Part shown: positions 1 through 8,769 of the stretch, piece after piece
Position numbering within the stretch: the stretch's first letter is position 1
Layout of the letters: every line of letters begins with the position of its first letter
Assembly: GCA_001316125.1 (NCBI GenBank)
Contig: BBCS01000009.1
Location: forward strand, 16,452-80,451
DNA: 64,000 nt
Reading direction: 5' to 3'
Source of the DNA: Vulcanisaeta distributa JCM 11213
Lineage (GTDB): Archaea > Thermoproteota > Thermoprotei > Thermoproteales > Thermocladiaceae
Notes under the pieces: model-generated
The model's database searches: none
What the model was told of the DNA's origin: nothing
The model's input: only the letters and a program-made list of their open reading frames with translations
Translations under genes and position numbers: made by a program

Positions 1-236
1 ATGTTTTTACTCACAATTATGGGCACTCTGCAGTCCCAGAACCAGCATAGATCATTAATTATATCGCCAACAACGCCACTACCACCCATACCGGTAATGA
101 CAACTGAATCTATTTCCTCACTGTAATCAATGACCTTAGTGTCAATGCTCAATTTAATGTTTCTTAGGTCCATGGGCACGTTAAGTATCGATTCCCTAGC
201 GAGGGAGGGCCACCTTGGGTAGTCAATTAGGTTCAT
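1..236 (-). CDS. Bifunctional phosphoglucose/phosphomannose isomerase, N-terminal part (cut by window start)
   Basis: The reverse strand from the ATG at 236 reads MNLIDYPRWPS... and reaches GMGGSGVVGD, the glycine-rich sugar-phosphate-binding motif of the SIS domain in archaeal bifunctional phosphoglucose/phosphomannose isomerases. These enzymes interconvert fructose-6-phosphate with glucose-6-phosphate or mannose-6-phosphate in the cytoplasm. Only about 78 codons are visible; the rest lies left of base 1. A TAA lies in frame just upstream, which fixes the ATG. The gene is divergent from the XPB helicase, with about 60 bases between them. Another SIS-domain protein is possible, but the N-terminal pattern fits PGI/PMI well. 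Confidence 0.75.
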   Translation of the reverse strand, partial: MNLIDYPRWPSLARESILNVPMDLRNIKLSIDTKVIDYSEEIDSVVITGMGGSGVVGDIINDLCWFWDCRVPIIVSKN

Positions 237-298
237 TAAGGATTATGGAATTAAAGCCTTTGTAAGCTTTAAGTACTGTACTAGGTAGTACATGGTTA

Positions 299-3200
299 GT
301 GCTCTTTAGGGTAGTTGTGAATGGCGATGTTGAGATTAGGAGGGAGTGGCCGTGGGATAGGATATCGAGAGTTAAGGATAGATTGAAGGAGCTGGGGGGG
401 TTCAGGTGGAATGGTGAGTACTGGTCCGGCAAGGTTTACTCACTCTCGTTGATTAGGGAGTTGAAGGAATTACTTGAGCTGACCAGTGAGGAGACCGAGA
501 AATTAATGAGGACTATACTCGTAAACTCGTCAGGCGGCGTAATTGGCGTTGAGGACTTGGGAAGTCTCGGTTCTATACCAAGCGACTGCGTGTTGGGTGA
601 GGAGGGTGGCTTATACATTCTTTCACTGTCATGCCTAATAAGGGACTTCATTAGGAGTGATAGAAATTACATAGGTAGTGTGTCCTCATTTGAGGAGTAT
701 GTTGATAAGGCTGTGGAGAGCATTAGGCAGTTACTCGTTGGTAAGCCAGTGATTGGTGATGTGGAGCTTGCCCTTAGGAGGGCTCGGGAGTTCGCCCTAG
801 CTAATAATAAGTTGAGGGATTTATTTAGTAGGAGGATTGAGTGGTGGACAGTTAAGCTCGGCCTTGATAGTGCTGAGTTGCACTTTCTATCTAAGGAGCT
901 CTATGAGAAGTTGAGGAGCTTAACCATACCATACTATGTCACTGATAAGGAGGGTAACCTGAATAAGCGTGATTTGAGGCTCATACGTAAGGACGATATT
1001 GTTCGAGAAAGTGAAAAGGTCATAATTAGGTTCCCAGTATTTCTAAGGGATACCGTAAGGGAATTACTGGTAAAGAGCGGTTATAAAGTGATTGACCTAC
1101 AATGGAGCCCAAGGCAGATACAGTCCCTAAGGATGAGGTGAAGCTCCTACCCTTCCAGGAGAGGGCTCTCGATGCCTGGTTAAGCCGGTAAGAGGGGGTA
1201 CGATTGTCGTACCAACAGGCGGCGGTAAGACATTCATAGCCCTCAAGGCCCTGGCCACGGCGAGGGTGCCGACGATAATACTCGTAATCACAGAAGAACT
1301 TATGAATCAATGGTACGAAAGAATAATGAAGTACCTAGGCATTAGGGCAGGTAGGTTGGGCGGTGGTTATGACGATATTAGGGAGGTCACGGTGGCGATC
1401 TACAACTCAGCCGTTAACAGGATAGCGGAGATAAGTGATAAGTTCGATATGGTGGTATTCGATGAGTGCTTACCATATGATGCATTGATTGTTACTGACA
1501 TGGGGTTAATGCCCATTGGAGAGATAGTGGAGAAGAGACTACCCGTGAGTGCTTACCCATAAAGGCAGGTTTATGCGAATAACGAACTACTTCAAAATAC
1601 CACTCATTAAGAGGATGGTGAGGATAACTCACGAGAAAGGCGAATTAGTGGTGACGGAGGATCACCTAATTCTCACTCAGGATGGTTGGAAGCCTGCAAT
1701 AACCTTAAGAAGCGGGGACGTGCTGTATTTCTATGACATACAGGTGCAGAATCTGCGGAAAGGAATTTCCAACGCTTCAGGCTTTAGGGGGTCATTATGT
1801 AACTGCTCACAACCCAGAACTTCAGAGACGAAGATCATTAAAGCGATGGACTTTATACAAAGAGGTGGGAATACAGCAGATAAGGAAAATAGTGCAGGAA
1901 AGGGAATTGAGGAGGTTAGCATCATTACCAAAATTGACAGAGAGATAGAGGGAGATAGTCCTGGGCATGGTGCTTGGGGGGGATGGGTATTTAACAATTC
2001 CGCCACCCAGGGCGAAAAACGCGAGATTAACAGTGACACACTCTTTAGACCAGTACGAGTACTTAATGTGGAAATACTCAGAGCTAAAGAATATAGTAAG
2101 GACACCGCCAAAGGTCATAAGGATGACGAAGTATGGAGCGTATGGAGACGTGGTAAGATTCCATACAATATGCCATCCGGAGCTAACGGAGATTTACAAG
2201 GCATCATATATAAACGGGAGGAAGACAGTCACCAAGGAACTTCTGGGTATGATAAAGACGCCGATAGCGTTAGCAGTTTGGTTTCTGGACGATGGATCAA
2301 TAAGCCTAGAGAAGGGGGGGAGGGATTATTACGCAATACAATTACACACGGAGAATTTTACATTGGAGGGGGGAACAAAATGCTGGCGCAGTGGTTGAGG
2401 GAGTAATGGGGAGTAGTATTTGGCATAACGCATTATCGCAATTACTACTTCCTCCATACGCCAAATATGAGGGAAGCGGAGAAATTCCTGGAATTAATCA
2501 AACCAATAGCCCTAGAGGCATTTCCAAGGAAGAAGAGTTTGTCTACGATATTGAGGTAGAGGAAGACCATAGTTTCGTAGCTAATGGAGTCATAGTGCAT
2601 AATTGCCACCACGTTCCTGCCGATACGTTTAAGGAGGTTGCGTTTAAGCTTAGGGCACCCTTTAGGTTGGCATTGTCCGCTACACCGAAGAGGAGTGATA
2701 ATAATGAGCACTTGATATTCCTAAGCGCCGGTGATATTGTTTACCAGGCTGATTATAGGGACATGATTGAAGCTAAATTGGTTGTTCCTGTTAGGCACTT
2801 TAGGATCTACGTTGACTTAACACCTGAGGAGAGGAGGAGTTATGAGAGCTGGTGATAATGCGATTGTCCTAAGGAATATAGCGAGTATGGCTAGTGCAAG
2901 ATAGGCATTGCTAAGGAAATAGTGAAGGCTGAGGTTGGCATTGGTAGTAAGATCATTGTTTTTACCCAATTCATAAGGCAGGCCGAGGAGTTATATAAGG
3001 TCCTTAAGGAGGAATTGGGGCCCATCGTCGCGTTAATAACGTCTAAGACGAGTGATAGAGACTCGATTTTTAAGGCATTTGCTAGGGTGTGTATAAGGTT
3101 ATCGTGGCGACCACAGTCCTTGATGAGGGTATTGATGTGCCGGATGCGGATGTGGCGATAATACTTTCTGGAACAGGCTCTCAGAGACAGATGATTCAGA

Positions 3201-3409
3201 GGGTTGGTCGTGTTGTTAGGGCTAGTGATGGTAAGGTTGAGGCGAGGGTTTACGAGGTAATTACGAGGAATACCATTGAGGAAGCACTTAGTGAGGAGAG
3301 GCATGTTAAGGGTGAGGTACTTGAGGTTGAGTGTAGGAGGTACCTGGCTGATGAGGTGAGGCGATTAATAAGCCACGTAATCAGCAGTACACGCCTATTC
3401 TCTCAGTGA
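299..3409 (+). CDS. xpb: XPB/Rad25-type DNA helicase with an intein; reading frame broken
   Basis: This is an SF2 DNA helicase of the archaeal XPB family (DNA opening in repair or transcription). A roughly 270-residue N-terminal region (299 to about 1095) precedes a Q-motif-like [13 protein letters not shown], Walker A (PTGGGKT, near 1210), a Walker B/DECHH box, SATPKRSD (motif III, about 2680) and the C-terminal RecA lobe with [19 protein letters not shown] and QRVGRVVR. The DECHH box is split by an intein at 1467-2603. The frame shifts near 1095, 1185, 2855 and 3085; each break can be repaired by a small indel (for example a GGCC reduced to GCC near 1180). The first start is GTG at 299, because the ATG at 292 is followed by a stop. 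Archaeal XPB is often followed by the nuclease Bax1. Here small membrane proteins follow instead. Confidence 0.85.
1467..2603 (+). mobile_element. Intein in XPB motif II, with C2H2 zinc finger and LAGLIDADG endonuclease
   Basis: The extein reads VVFDE, then the insert begins with Cys ([11 protein letters not shown]) and ends ANGVIVHN, followed by CHHVPAD. Removing it restores the FDECHH helicase box. The N-terminal splicing block includes a [12 protein letters not shown] B block (about 1650-1690). Then comes a classical C2H2 finger (C-x2-C-x12-H-x4-H, from 1733, containing QALGGH). Two LAGLIDADG helices follow: [10 protein letters not shown](G)DGYL near 1950-1990 and [11 protein letters not shown] near 2270-2300. 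The C-terminal block is [15 protein letters not shown] plus HN. The insert is 1137 bases. It crosses all three frames and holds an in-frame TAG (1946-1948) and TAA (2404-2406). Given the errors elsewhere, decay and sequencing error cannot be told apart. Intein identity is strong. Confidence 0.9.
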
Positions 3410-3453
3410 TTAATGCTGTAGTGACTTATATATCGAATTGATAATAATTAATT

Positions 3454-3639
3454 GTGAAATCCCTTGAGGAAGTATTGAACATTCTATTCCAGGAATATGG
3501 ATCACTAATACTCACGGTAATTTCAGTGATACTCTCGATTATCACCATCTCATTATATGTAGAGTTGTTAAGGAATAATATAGGGCTTATTCGAGAGCTT
3601 AATTCAATTATTCAATGGATCAACTCGGTGATTAAATGA
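3454..3639 (+). CDS. Small single-pass membrane protein, unrecognised
   Basis: A 61-residue ORF with GTG start at 3454. A short acidic amphipathic start is followed by a hydrophobic stretch (ILTVISVILSIITISLYV) and a C-terminal helix. I do not recognise the family. The stop overlaps the start of the next small ORF (ATG 3636), so it looks like the first gene of a tight run of four membrane-associated genes (3454-4890). A TATA-like stretch (cttatatat) lies about 25 bases upstream of the GTG, consistent with leaderless transcription. Confidence 0.55.
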   Translation: MKSLEEVLNILFQEYGSLILTVISVILSIITISLYVELLRNNIGLIRELNSIIQWINSVIK

Positions 3640-3797
3640 TTAGGTACCTACTCACAGCGATATTAATGGTGATCATATTCATGATGATCATAGTCATCGA
3701 GAGCTTCCTACTAAAAGTACTTTACTTAGCGGATTCCGTGAGTGATTATGCCATGGTGATAATCAATGGCTCTCGCAGACTCCTTAATATTCCCTGA
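3636..3797 (+). CDS. Small membrane protein, unrecognised
   Basis: A 53-codon ORF (MIRYLLTAILMV... to ...RRLLNIP) that begins inside the stop region of the previous gene and overlaps the next by about 30 bases. One N-terminal hydrophobic helix of about 25 residues is followed by a short polar tail. No family recognised. It is kept because it continues the overlapping run of membrane-protein genes and fills the gap between neighbours. An incidental ORF cannot be excluded. Confidence 0.45.
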   Translation: MIRYLLTAILMVIIFMMIIVIESFLLKVLYLADSVSDYAMVIINGSRRLLNIP

Positions 3798-4074
3798 CCT
3801 ACTGGCTTCAATTACCCTAGTAATCGTAATACTCATACTCACGATATACTTAACAAACCTCCTGTTGAGGCTATCAATAATTGATTATAAAGCGTCCGTT
3901 GGAACTTACCTATTCATTGAGTGCCAACTGGGTAATTTCACGGGCAGTATTAAATTAAACCATGTTGTAATAATGGATGAGGTAACGACCAAGAATTACC
4001 TAATTCTATGCCCAAGGATTACGATTAATGATTCCAGGTTGGAGGTTAATGTATACGTTGCTTACGCTAGGTGA
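3766..4074 (+). CDS. Membrane-anchored protein, unrecognised
   Basis: A 102-residue ORF with one strong N-terminal transmembrane segment (about residues 13-37: LLASITLVIVILILTIYL...) followed by a likely beta-rich outside domain of about 60 residues containing two cysteines (ECQL, LCPR) and N-x-S/T sites. The layout resembles pilin-like or minor cell-surface proteins of Thermoproteota, but no class III signal motif is clear. It sits between two other membrane ORFs and probably shares their transcript. Confidence 0.55.
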   Translation: MALADSLIFPDLLASITLVIVILILTIYLTNLLLRLSIIDYKASVGTYLFIECQLGNFTGSIKLNHVVIMDEVTTKNYLILCPRITINDSRLEVNVYVAYAR

Positions 4075-4080
4075 TTGTGA

Positions 4081-4890
4081 GTGATTTACAAGTCATTATT
4101 ACCCATAATCATAGTATTGCTGGTAATGATTACACTGACCACATACTTAATAAGCTACGTGAGCAGTGAGGCGTCTAAGGCGTTAACCCTCGAGAACGCC
4201 TATTTACTGTCAGTTAATGTCATTAGGCAGTTAAACAATACATTGCTATTTATGTTAGGGAACGATGCATGCCTAGTTATTACGAATCCTATAAACTACT
4301 CATGCAATGCTATTGCCAATAACCTGACTGGAACCTTAAATGAGGTTCTCAGCACCATTAGTAATAGGACTGGGGGGGGTATTGTGAGGTATAGGGTAGT
4401 TGATTATGAGGTTTATGGTGAGGGTAATGCTACCGTTTATCGCGCAGTTATTCAAGTAATTACGCAATCTGGCGATATTGAGGGTGTTGTCGCTGTCATA
4501 TATCCATTCAATTTATGTTATTACTCCCAGGTAATTAATAACGTCATCCATAGTTTAGATGAAAATGTAACGATTCACGCTAATAACTTAACCGAGGCTA
4601 TACAGGACATAAATGGTTATTTAGTGAGTAAGGTAGGTGGTGATCATTACGGCATAAATATAACGCTTAGATACATTGGTGTTTTTAGAATGATTGAACG
4701 AACACACAATTACACGGTTTATTGGGGGACCATAGACTATGTATTACTTGCATCACCTGGATGGAGTGCATGCAATGGTGGCTTGAAATTTAGCGGTAGC
4801 TTTTACGTTACGGTATTAATTAATACATATGTAAATAATACGTATTACTTTACAGTTAATGGTGTGGTTAATAGTGATAGGTCAGGTTAG
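4081..4890 (+). CDS. Secreted or membrane-anchored surface protein, unrecognised
   Basis: 269 residues from GTG 4081, seven bases after the previous stop. A hydrophobic N-terminal segment (IIIVLLVMITLTTYLI) is followed by a large polar domain rich in N-x-S/T sequons (NNT, NYS, NLT, NRT and more), typical of S-layer-associated glycoproteins in this group. Four to five cysteines are present. No catalytic motif seen. A run of 8 G at 4372-4379 probably adds one glycine. It closes the run of four membrane genes downstream of the XPB helicase. Confidence 0.6.
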   Translation: MIYKSLLPIIIVLLVMITLTTYLISYVSSEASKALTLENAYLLSVNVIRQLNNTLLFMLGNDACLVITNPINYSCNAIANNLTGTLNEVLSTISNRTGGGIVRYRVVDYEVYGEGNATVYRAVIQVITQSGDIEGVVAVIYPFNLCYYSQVINNVIHSLDENVTIHANNLTEAIQDINGYLVSKVGGDHYGINITLRYIGVFRMIERTHNYTVYWGTIDYVLLASPGWSACNGGLKFSGSFYVTVLINTYVNNTYYFTVNGVVNSDRSG

Positions 4891-4933
4891 TTTTAGTTTA
4901 ATGCATTTAAATGATTTAAAATGAGACATCACT

Positions 4934-5979
4934 GTGCTTGATGAGGTTATAGGATTTAATGTAAGGAGCATCTTAGTGATCGGTATTGGTGGTGGAGGTG
5001 ACGTTGTTGGCTCAACAATAACCTATAGCCTCGCCATTAACGAGGGTAAGGAGGCAATATTGGGCGCAGTTCTTTGGGAGAGATACGTGAATGACATTGT
5101 GCCAGGACCCATTAGGATACAGGAGCTTAAGAACGCCAATGCCCTTGGTGATTATTTAGCCATTGTTAATGGGGACACCTACGCAGTTAGGGAGGGTAGG
5201 CACGTCATTCCCCCCCAAATAGCCAATGTATTAAGCGTTATTAAGGATGATGGACTAGGAATAAGTATTGCTGGTTCCGTAAGTAGTGTCGCTAAGGAGC
5301 TTAGTGATTACGTGAGTAAGTACGGCATTGATGCGGTAATAGGAATTGATGTTGGTGGTGACGTTCTAGCCCTGGGCAATGAGGATGGGCTTTACAGCCC
5401 ACTTGCCGATAGTTACTCAGCGGCTATTTTAAGTAGGGTTCAGGATACGACCAATGTACGGTAATACTTGGCGTTGCAGGACCGGGTGTGGATGGAGAGT
5501 TAGATAGGGATTACGTGTTAATGAGAATAAGCAGCTAGCTGGTAAGGGCGCATTCCTAGGCGCATATGGCCTACGCGAAATGACTTAATGATACTTGAGG
5601 ACATACTTAGTAAGGCAATAACCGAGGCCAGCGGCTTGGTGTTTAAGGCCGCGAGGGTCATCACGGTAATGTGGGTATAAGGGGTAGCACCAGGTACGTG
5701 AGGCTTGATGTATCATCATCAATAACGTATTACCTAGACCTTAAGAAAGCAATAAGTGATTTACCGTTAGCCAACTTAATAATTAATGCGAAGGATCCCT
5801 GGGACGCAATGAGGATATTAAATAGCAGGGGGGGTGTAATGACTGAGCTTAATTTTGAGGAGGAGGTCTATAGGTATTACAGGGCTAAGTCTAGAATACC
5901 AAGCCCCGAAGAGGCTTACTCAATGATTAAGGAGATAAAGAGCAAATTGAGGGCGCAGGTCCAATTAATGAATAGGTGA
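4934..5979 (+). CDS. DUF1152 family protein
   Basis: The N-terminus (VRSILVIGIGGGGDVVGS) and the later IGIDVGGDVLALG match the conserved archaeal DUF1152 family, cytoplasmic proteins of about 300-350 residues whose function is not established to my knowledge. The glycine-rich loop suggests nucleotide or sugar-phosphate binding (inference). The frame breaks near 5460 and again between 5520 and 5660; the pieces continue as VILGVAGPGVDGE and GNVGIRGSTRYV. GTG 4934 is the likely start, with a TATA-like AT stretch 20-30 bases upstream. The extra prolines or glycines at C7/G7 (5210, 5828) are probable length errors. Confidence 0.75.
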
Positions 5980-6067
5980 TCCGCCTGGCAGCATTCATCA
6001 TCAGTAGATTCAGATAAGGGCGTGCTCTTCATGATGTTAATTTAATGATTACCTAGCAATTTAAGCC

Positions 6068-6519
6068 TTAATCGCCAGCCTCCTCATAGAATAATGCATA
6101 GTCCTTCTCGGCCTCACGAAGTAGTTGAAGTTGTGATATTCTTTCCTCGGCCTTCCTGTACATGTTTGCGAACTCTATAATCCTCGTTGCCACGTCATCA
6201 GCCCTATTAAACGTCACTGAATTATACAGGAGTTTCTTCCTGTCGTTACCCTTAACACTCACTACGTAACCCTCCACAACGCCTGACGTTGGTATTCTAC
6301 CCAATTCACCGCCCTCACCCCCCCTTATTAGGAAGACGTAACCTTACGGGAACCATCGTTAAACGTCAACCTAACGAGGACAAGCGCTATGTGGAATTCC
6401 CTGAGAATGTTCGTGATCACGTCTCTATACCTCTCATACTCACGAACGTAGGGTAATCTCTCAATGAGCGTTAAATCATCCCTATTAAGGTCATTAAGGA
6501 GCTCATTTAACATATCCAT
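6068..6519 (-). CDS. Conserved-looking hypothetical protein, frameshifted
   Basis: Two reverse-strand pieces (ATG at 6519 down to about 6330, then 6304 to 6068) join into one protein of about 149 residues if one base is restored near 6345 and a C7 run near 6318 is read as C4. The product is charged and soluble, with a predicted coiled coil at the C-terminus (FANMYRKAEERISQLQLLREAEK). No family recognised. A central RIPTSGVVEGYVVSV segment looks beta-rich. It stands alone between DUF1152 and a plus-strand gene. Confidence 0.5.
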
Positions 6520-6647
6520 AACACCCCCTGCCAGTACTTATTACCTCCATCACATGGCGCACCGCTCAGCTAAAAATAAGCATTACCCAACTCTCCGAGT
6601 TTAATCCCTAGGTAAGGTATATTTAGTGGTGTAACTACGATGATTAG

Positions 6648-6971
6648 ATGAGCGGACTGGATAAAAGGGTTTACGAATTACATAGTAGGGTGATGAGTGA
6701 GTTCATGGGTGGTAGGTGCTATGATGTTGATGAGACCCTAGTCATTAATTGCATAAGGAATGCGTTAACAGATATTGGGCTAAGCGTTAATGATGTAGTT
6801 CTTTTCGATATAGACGGTAATGTAACCAATGAAATTAGCAATGCTAAGTACGTGAGGGTTACGACAACGAGTAACTATGTTAATGGTGAGCAAATATTCA
6901 CCTTCGCATTAATTAAATTGAGGAATAAGTATAGGGTTCTCTATCTCCAATCAGCGGTGAAGGAGGGTTAG
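6648..6971 (+). CDS. Hypothetical protein, 107 aa
   Basis: Single intact ORF beginning ATG 6648, with a TATA-like taaggtatatttag about 25-35 bases upstream, consistent with a leaderless start. The protein is soluble with mixed alpha/beta character (an N-terminal helix with Cys-Tyr-Asp, then a beta-rich half). No known motif. It is isolated between two genes on the other strand. Confidence 0.5.
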   Translation: MSGLDKRVYELHSRVMSEFMGGRCYDVDETLVINCIRNALTDIGLSVNDVVLFDIDGNVTNEISNAKYVRVTTTSNYVNGEQIFTFALIKLRNKYRVLYLQSAVKEG

Positions 6972-7034
6972 AATAAAAATTTAGGATAAAAATAAGGGTT
7001 TTACTGAGGGTTTCCTTCTATTTTGATTAGAGGG

Positions 7035-8015
7035 TTACGGCAAAGACTCGGCGATCCTATCAAGCATTTGTATTCTCTTTGCAGGGTGTGGATGTGTCAT
7101 GAATAACTCCTCCCAAATCGATGGCTTATAATGCTCCAATACTCTATTAAGTCATCAACATTACTCTCAATATACTCAGTGCTAACTGGTGGTGCGAAGA
7201 AGAACATCCTCAATGTACCATTCGTAGTCCTCTTCACAACGTTTGGGTCCATGTAAAGCGTTATCTTCGCAAGCGCCCTCTGTAGGTTACGGGCACCGTT
7301 CTCGACAGTTAACGCACCATTAATATCTGCGTAGGCCTCCCTCAACCTATTTATGTATAGTACGAATAGTTGGAATAGAAAGCTAACGGCAATTAGCGCC
7401 AAACCTATTAGGAGTAGTAAGCCACCGCCGTTGTTCCTACTCTCGGACCAACCTCCCCCCCACCAACCACCCCCCCACCAAAGTGACCAACCAAGCCAGT
7501 AAATGACTGTGGGCAGTAGGCCAACGGCCATCAGCACCTCCACATCCCTATGCCTGAGGTGTCCAATCTCATGGCCAAGAACAGCCTTTAACTCGCTGGG
7601 CTTCAATATCTTTAGTAGGGGGGGTAGTGTTATTGCAACCCTCTTACCGGCTATTGGGCTTCCATAGGCGAAGGCATTTGGGAATGGTACATCGGCTATG
7701 TAGACCTTGGGCACGTCCTTAAAGCCATTAGCCTCGCAACGTCAGCAACCATTTCATAGACCCAGCCGTAGGTTGGATCGTCAGGCTTAACCTCATGAGC
7801 CTATACATGGCGTTGATTAGGAATGGGCCGATTAACCACTGGAACAGCGTTAGGAAAAATGCCATGAGAACTAAACTAGTGACAAGTGTGACGCCGCTTA
7901 TTGGGCCGTATAACCACGTCATGATGCCGTACGTAAACGCGGCGCCTAATAGTAATATCGCTATTATTGCGAGTGCCATCTTTAACCTGAACACCAGTAG
8001 TGCTTGTTCATACAA
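7035..8015 (-). CDS. htpX: HtpX-like membrane metalloprotease (M48), frameshifted
   Basis: The N-terminal piece (8015 to 7728) has two transmembrane helices. The next piece (7714 to about 7140) contains PNAFAYG and the zinc motif HEIGHLRH (H-E-x-x-H), then two more hydrophobic helices and the third ligand region LREAYAD. The tail in a third frame reads THPHPAKRI, the family's conserved C-terminal motif, to TAA at 7035. Together about 325 residues, the usual HtpX length. M48 HtpX enzymes are membrane-bound, zinc-dependent proteases for quality control of membrane proteins. Breaks lie near 7140 and 7720. Two C7 runs at about 7447-7475 inflate a Trp/Gly-rich loop between helices. The catalytic motif is complete. 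Confidence 0.88.
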
Positions 8016-8061
8016 GGGGGGGCAGAAACCACGGTATTAATTTTAAACCTAACTCACGAAC

Positions 8062-8761
8062 TCACACAGACCCAATTATAAACCTAGCATCAGCCGCGTA
8101 AGCGCCCTTACCCCTCTCAAGCACAATGACTGGGTTTAGGTCTGCCTCAACGATGTTTGGATTATCAGATAGGAGCTCTGAGAACTTCGTTATTATGTAG
8201 ATAACGGCTTCCTCATCCCTCACGGGCATGTTTCTATAACCATTAAAGAGTCTATAGCCCTTTATCTCCCTAACCATTGCCCTGGCATCCTCCTCTGTGA
8301 TAGGCACGATCCTGAAACTCACGTCTTGCAGCACCTCAACCATTACACCGCCAAGGCCAAAGGCTATTACATGACCAAAGATTGGGTCCTTAGTTGCGCC
8401 AATTATTGTCTCTAATCCCTCGGGCACCATCCTCTGCACTAGGAAGCCGCTTATCCTGGCGTATGGGGGCTTTTTCCTTAATGTTACTCCTAATTCTCTC
8501 GCAGGCGCTCCTGAGCTCATCATCATTACTTATATTTAGTATTACACCACCAACGTCCGACTTATGAATAATGTCTGGCGAGACAACCTTTAACACCACT
8601 GGATAGCCTATGTCCTTAACAACCTTCAAAGCCTCATTGACGTCCTGAATTAACGCAAAGTCGGGGACTGGTATATTATACTGCCTAAGTAGCTCGAAGG
8701 ACTCATGCTCAAGCAATTTATACCTACCCTCCTCAAGCGCCTTCGCAATTATCGGGTTCAT
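8062..8761 (-). CDS. acdB: ADP-forming acyl-CoA (acetyl-CoA) synthetase, beta subunit
   Basis: ATP-grasp beta subunit of NDP-forming acyl-CoA synthetase, which makes ATP from acetyl-CoA or another acyl-CoA at the end of archaeal fermentation. Visible: YKLLEHESFELLRQYNIPVP, KVVSPDIIHKSDVGGV (conserved KSDVGGV) and, in the second piece, FGHVIAFGLGG and EADLNPVIV. The frame breaks near 8470. The start is best placed at ATG 8761 (MNPIIAKALEEG), because the preceding alpha gene ends at 8770 and the C7 run between them is probably C4. The upstream ATG at 8779 overlaps alpha. Alpha and beta are separate, adjacent genes and surely one transcript. Confidence 0.88.
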
Positions 8762-8769
8762 ACCCCCCC

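Noticed and set aside
1731..2118. Long reverse-strand ORFs across the intein
   Set aside because: They are shadows of the intein reading frames; no conserved motif, while the forward strand shows Hint, C2H2 and LAGLIDADG features.
1946..2406. Stop codons in the intein read through as pyrrolysine or selenocysteine
   Set aside because: No pyl or sel genes or SECIS-like element are visible, and the two stops are of different type (TAG and TAA).
7795..8040. Forward ORF over the htpX N-terminus
   Set aside because: Shadow of the reverse-strand membrane protease; no independent motif.
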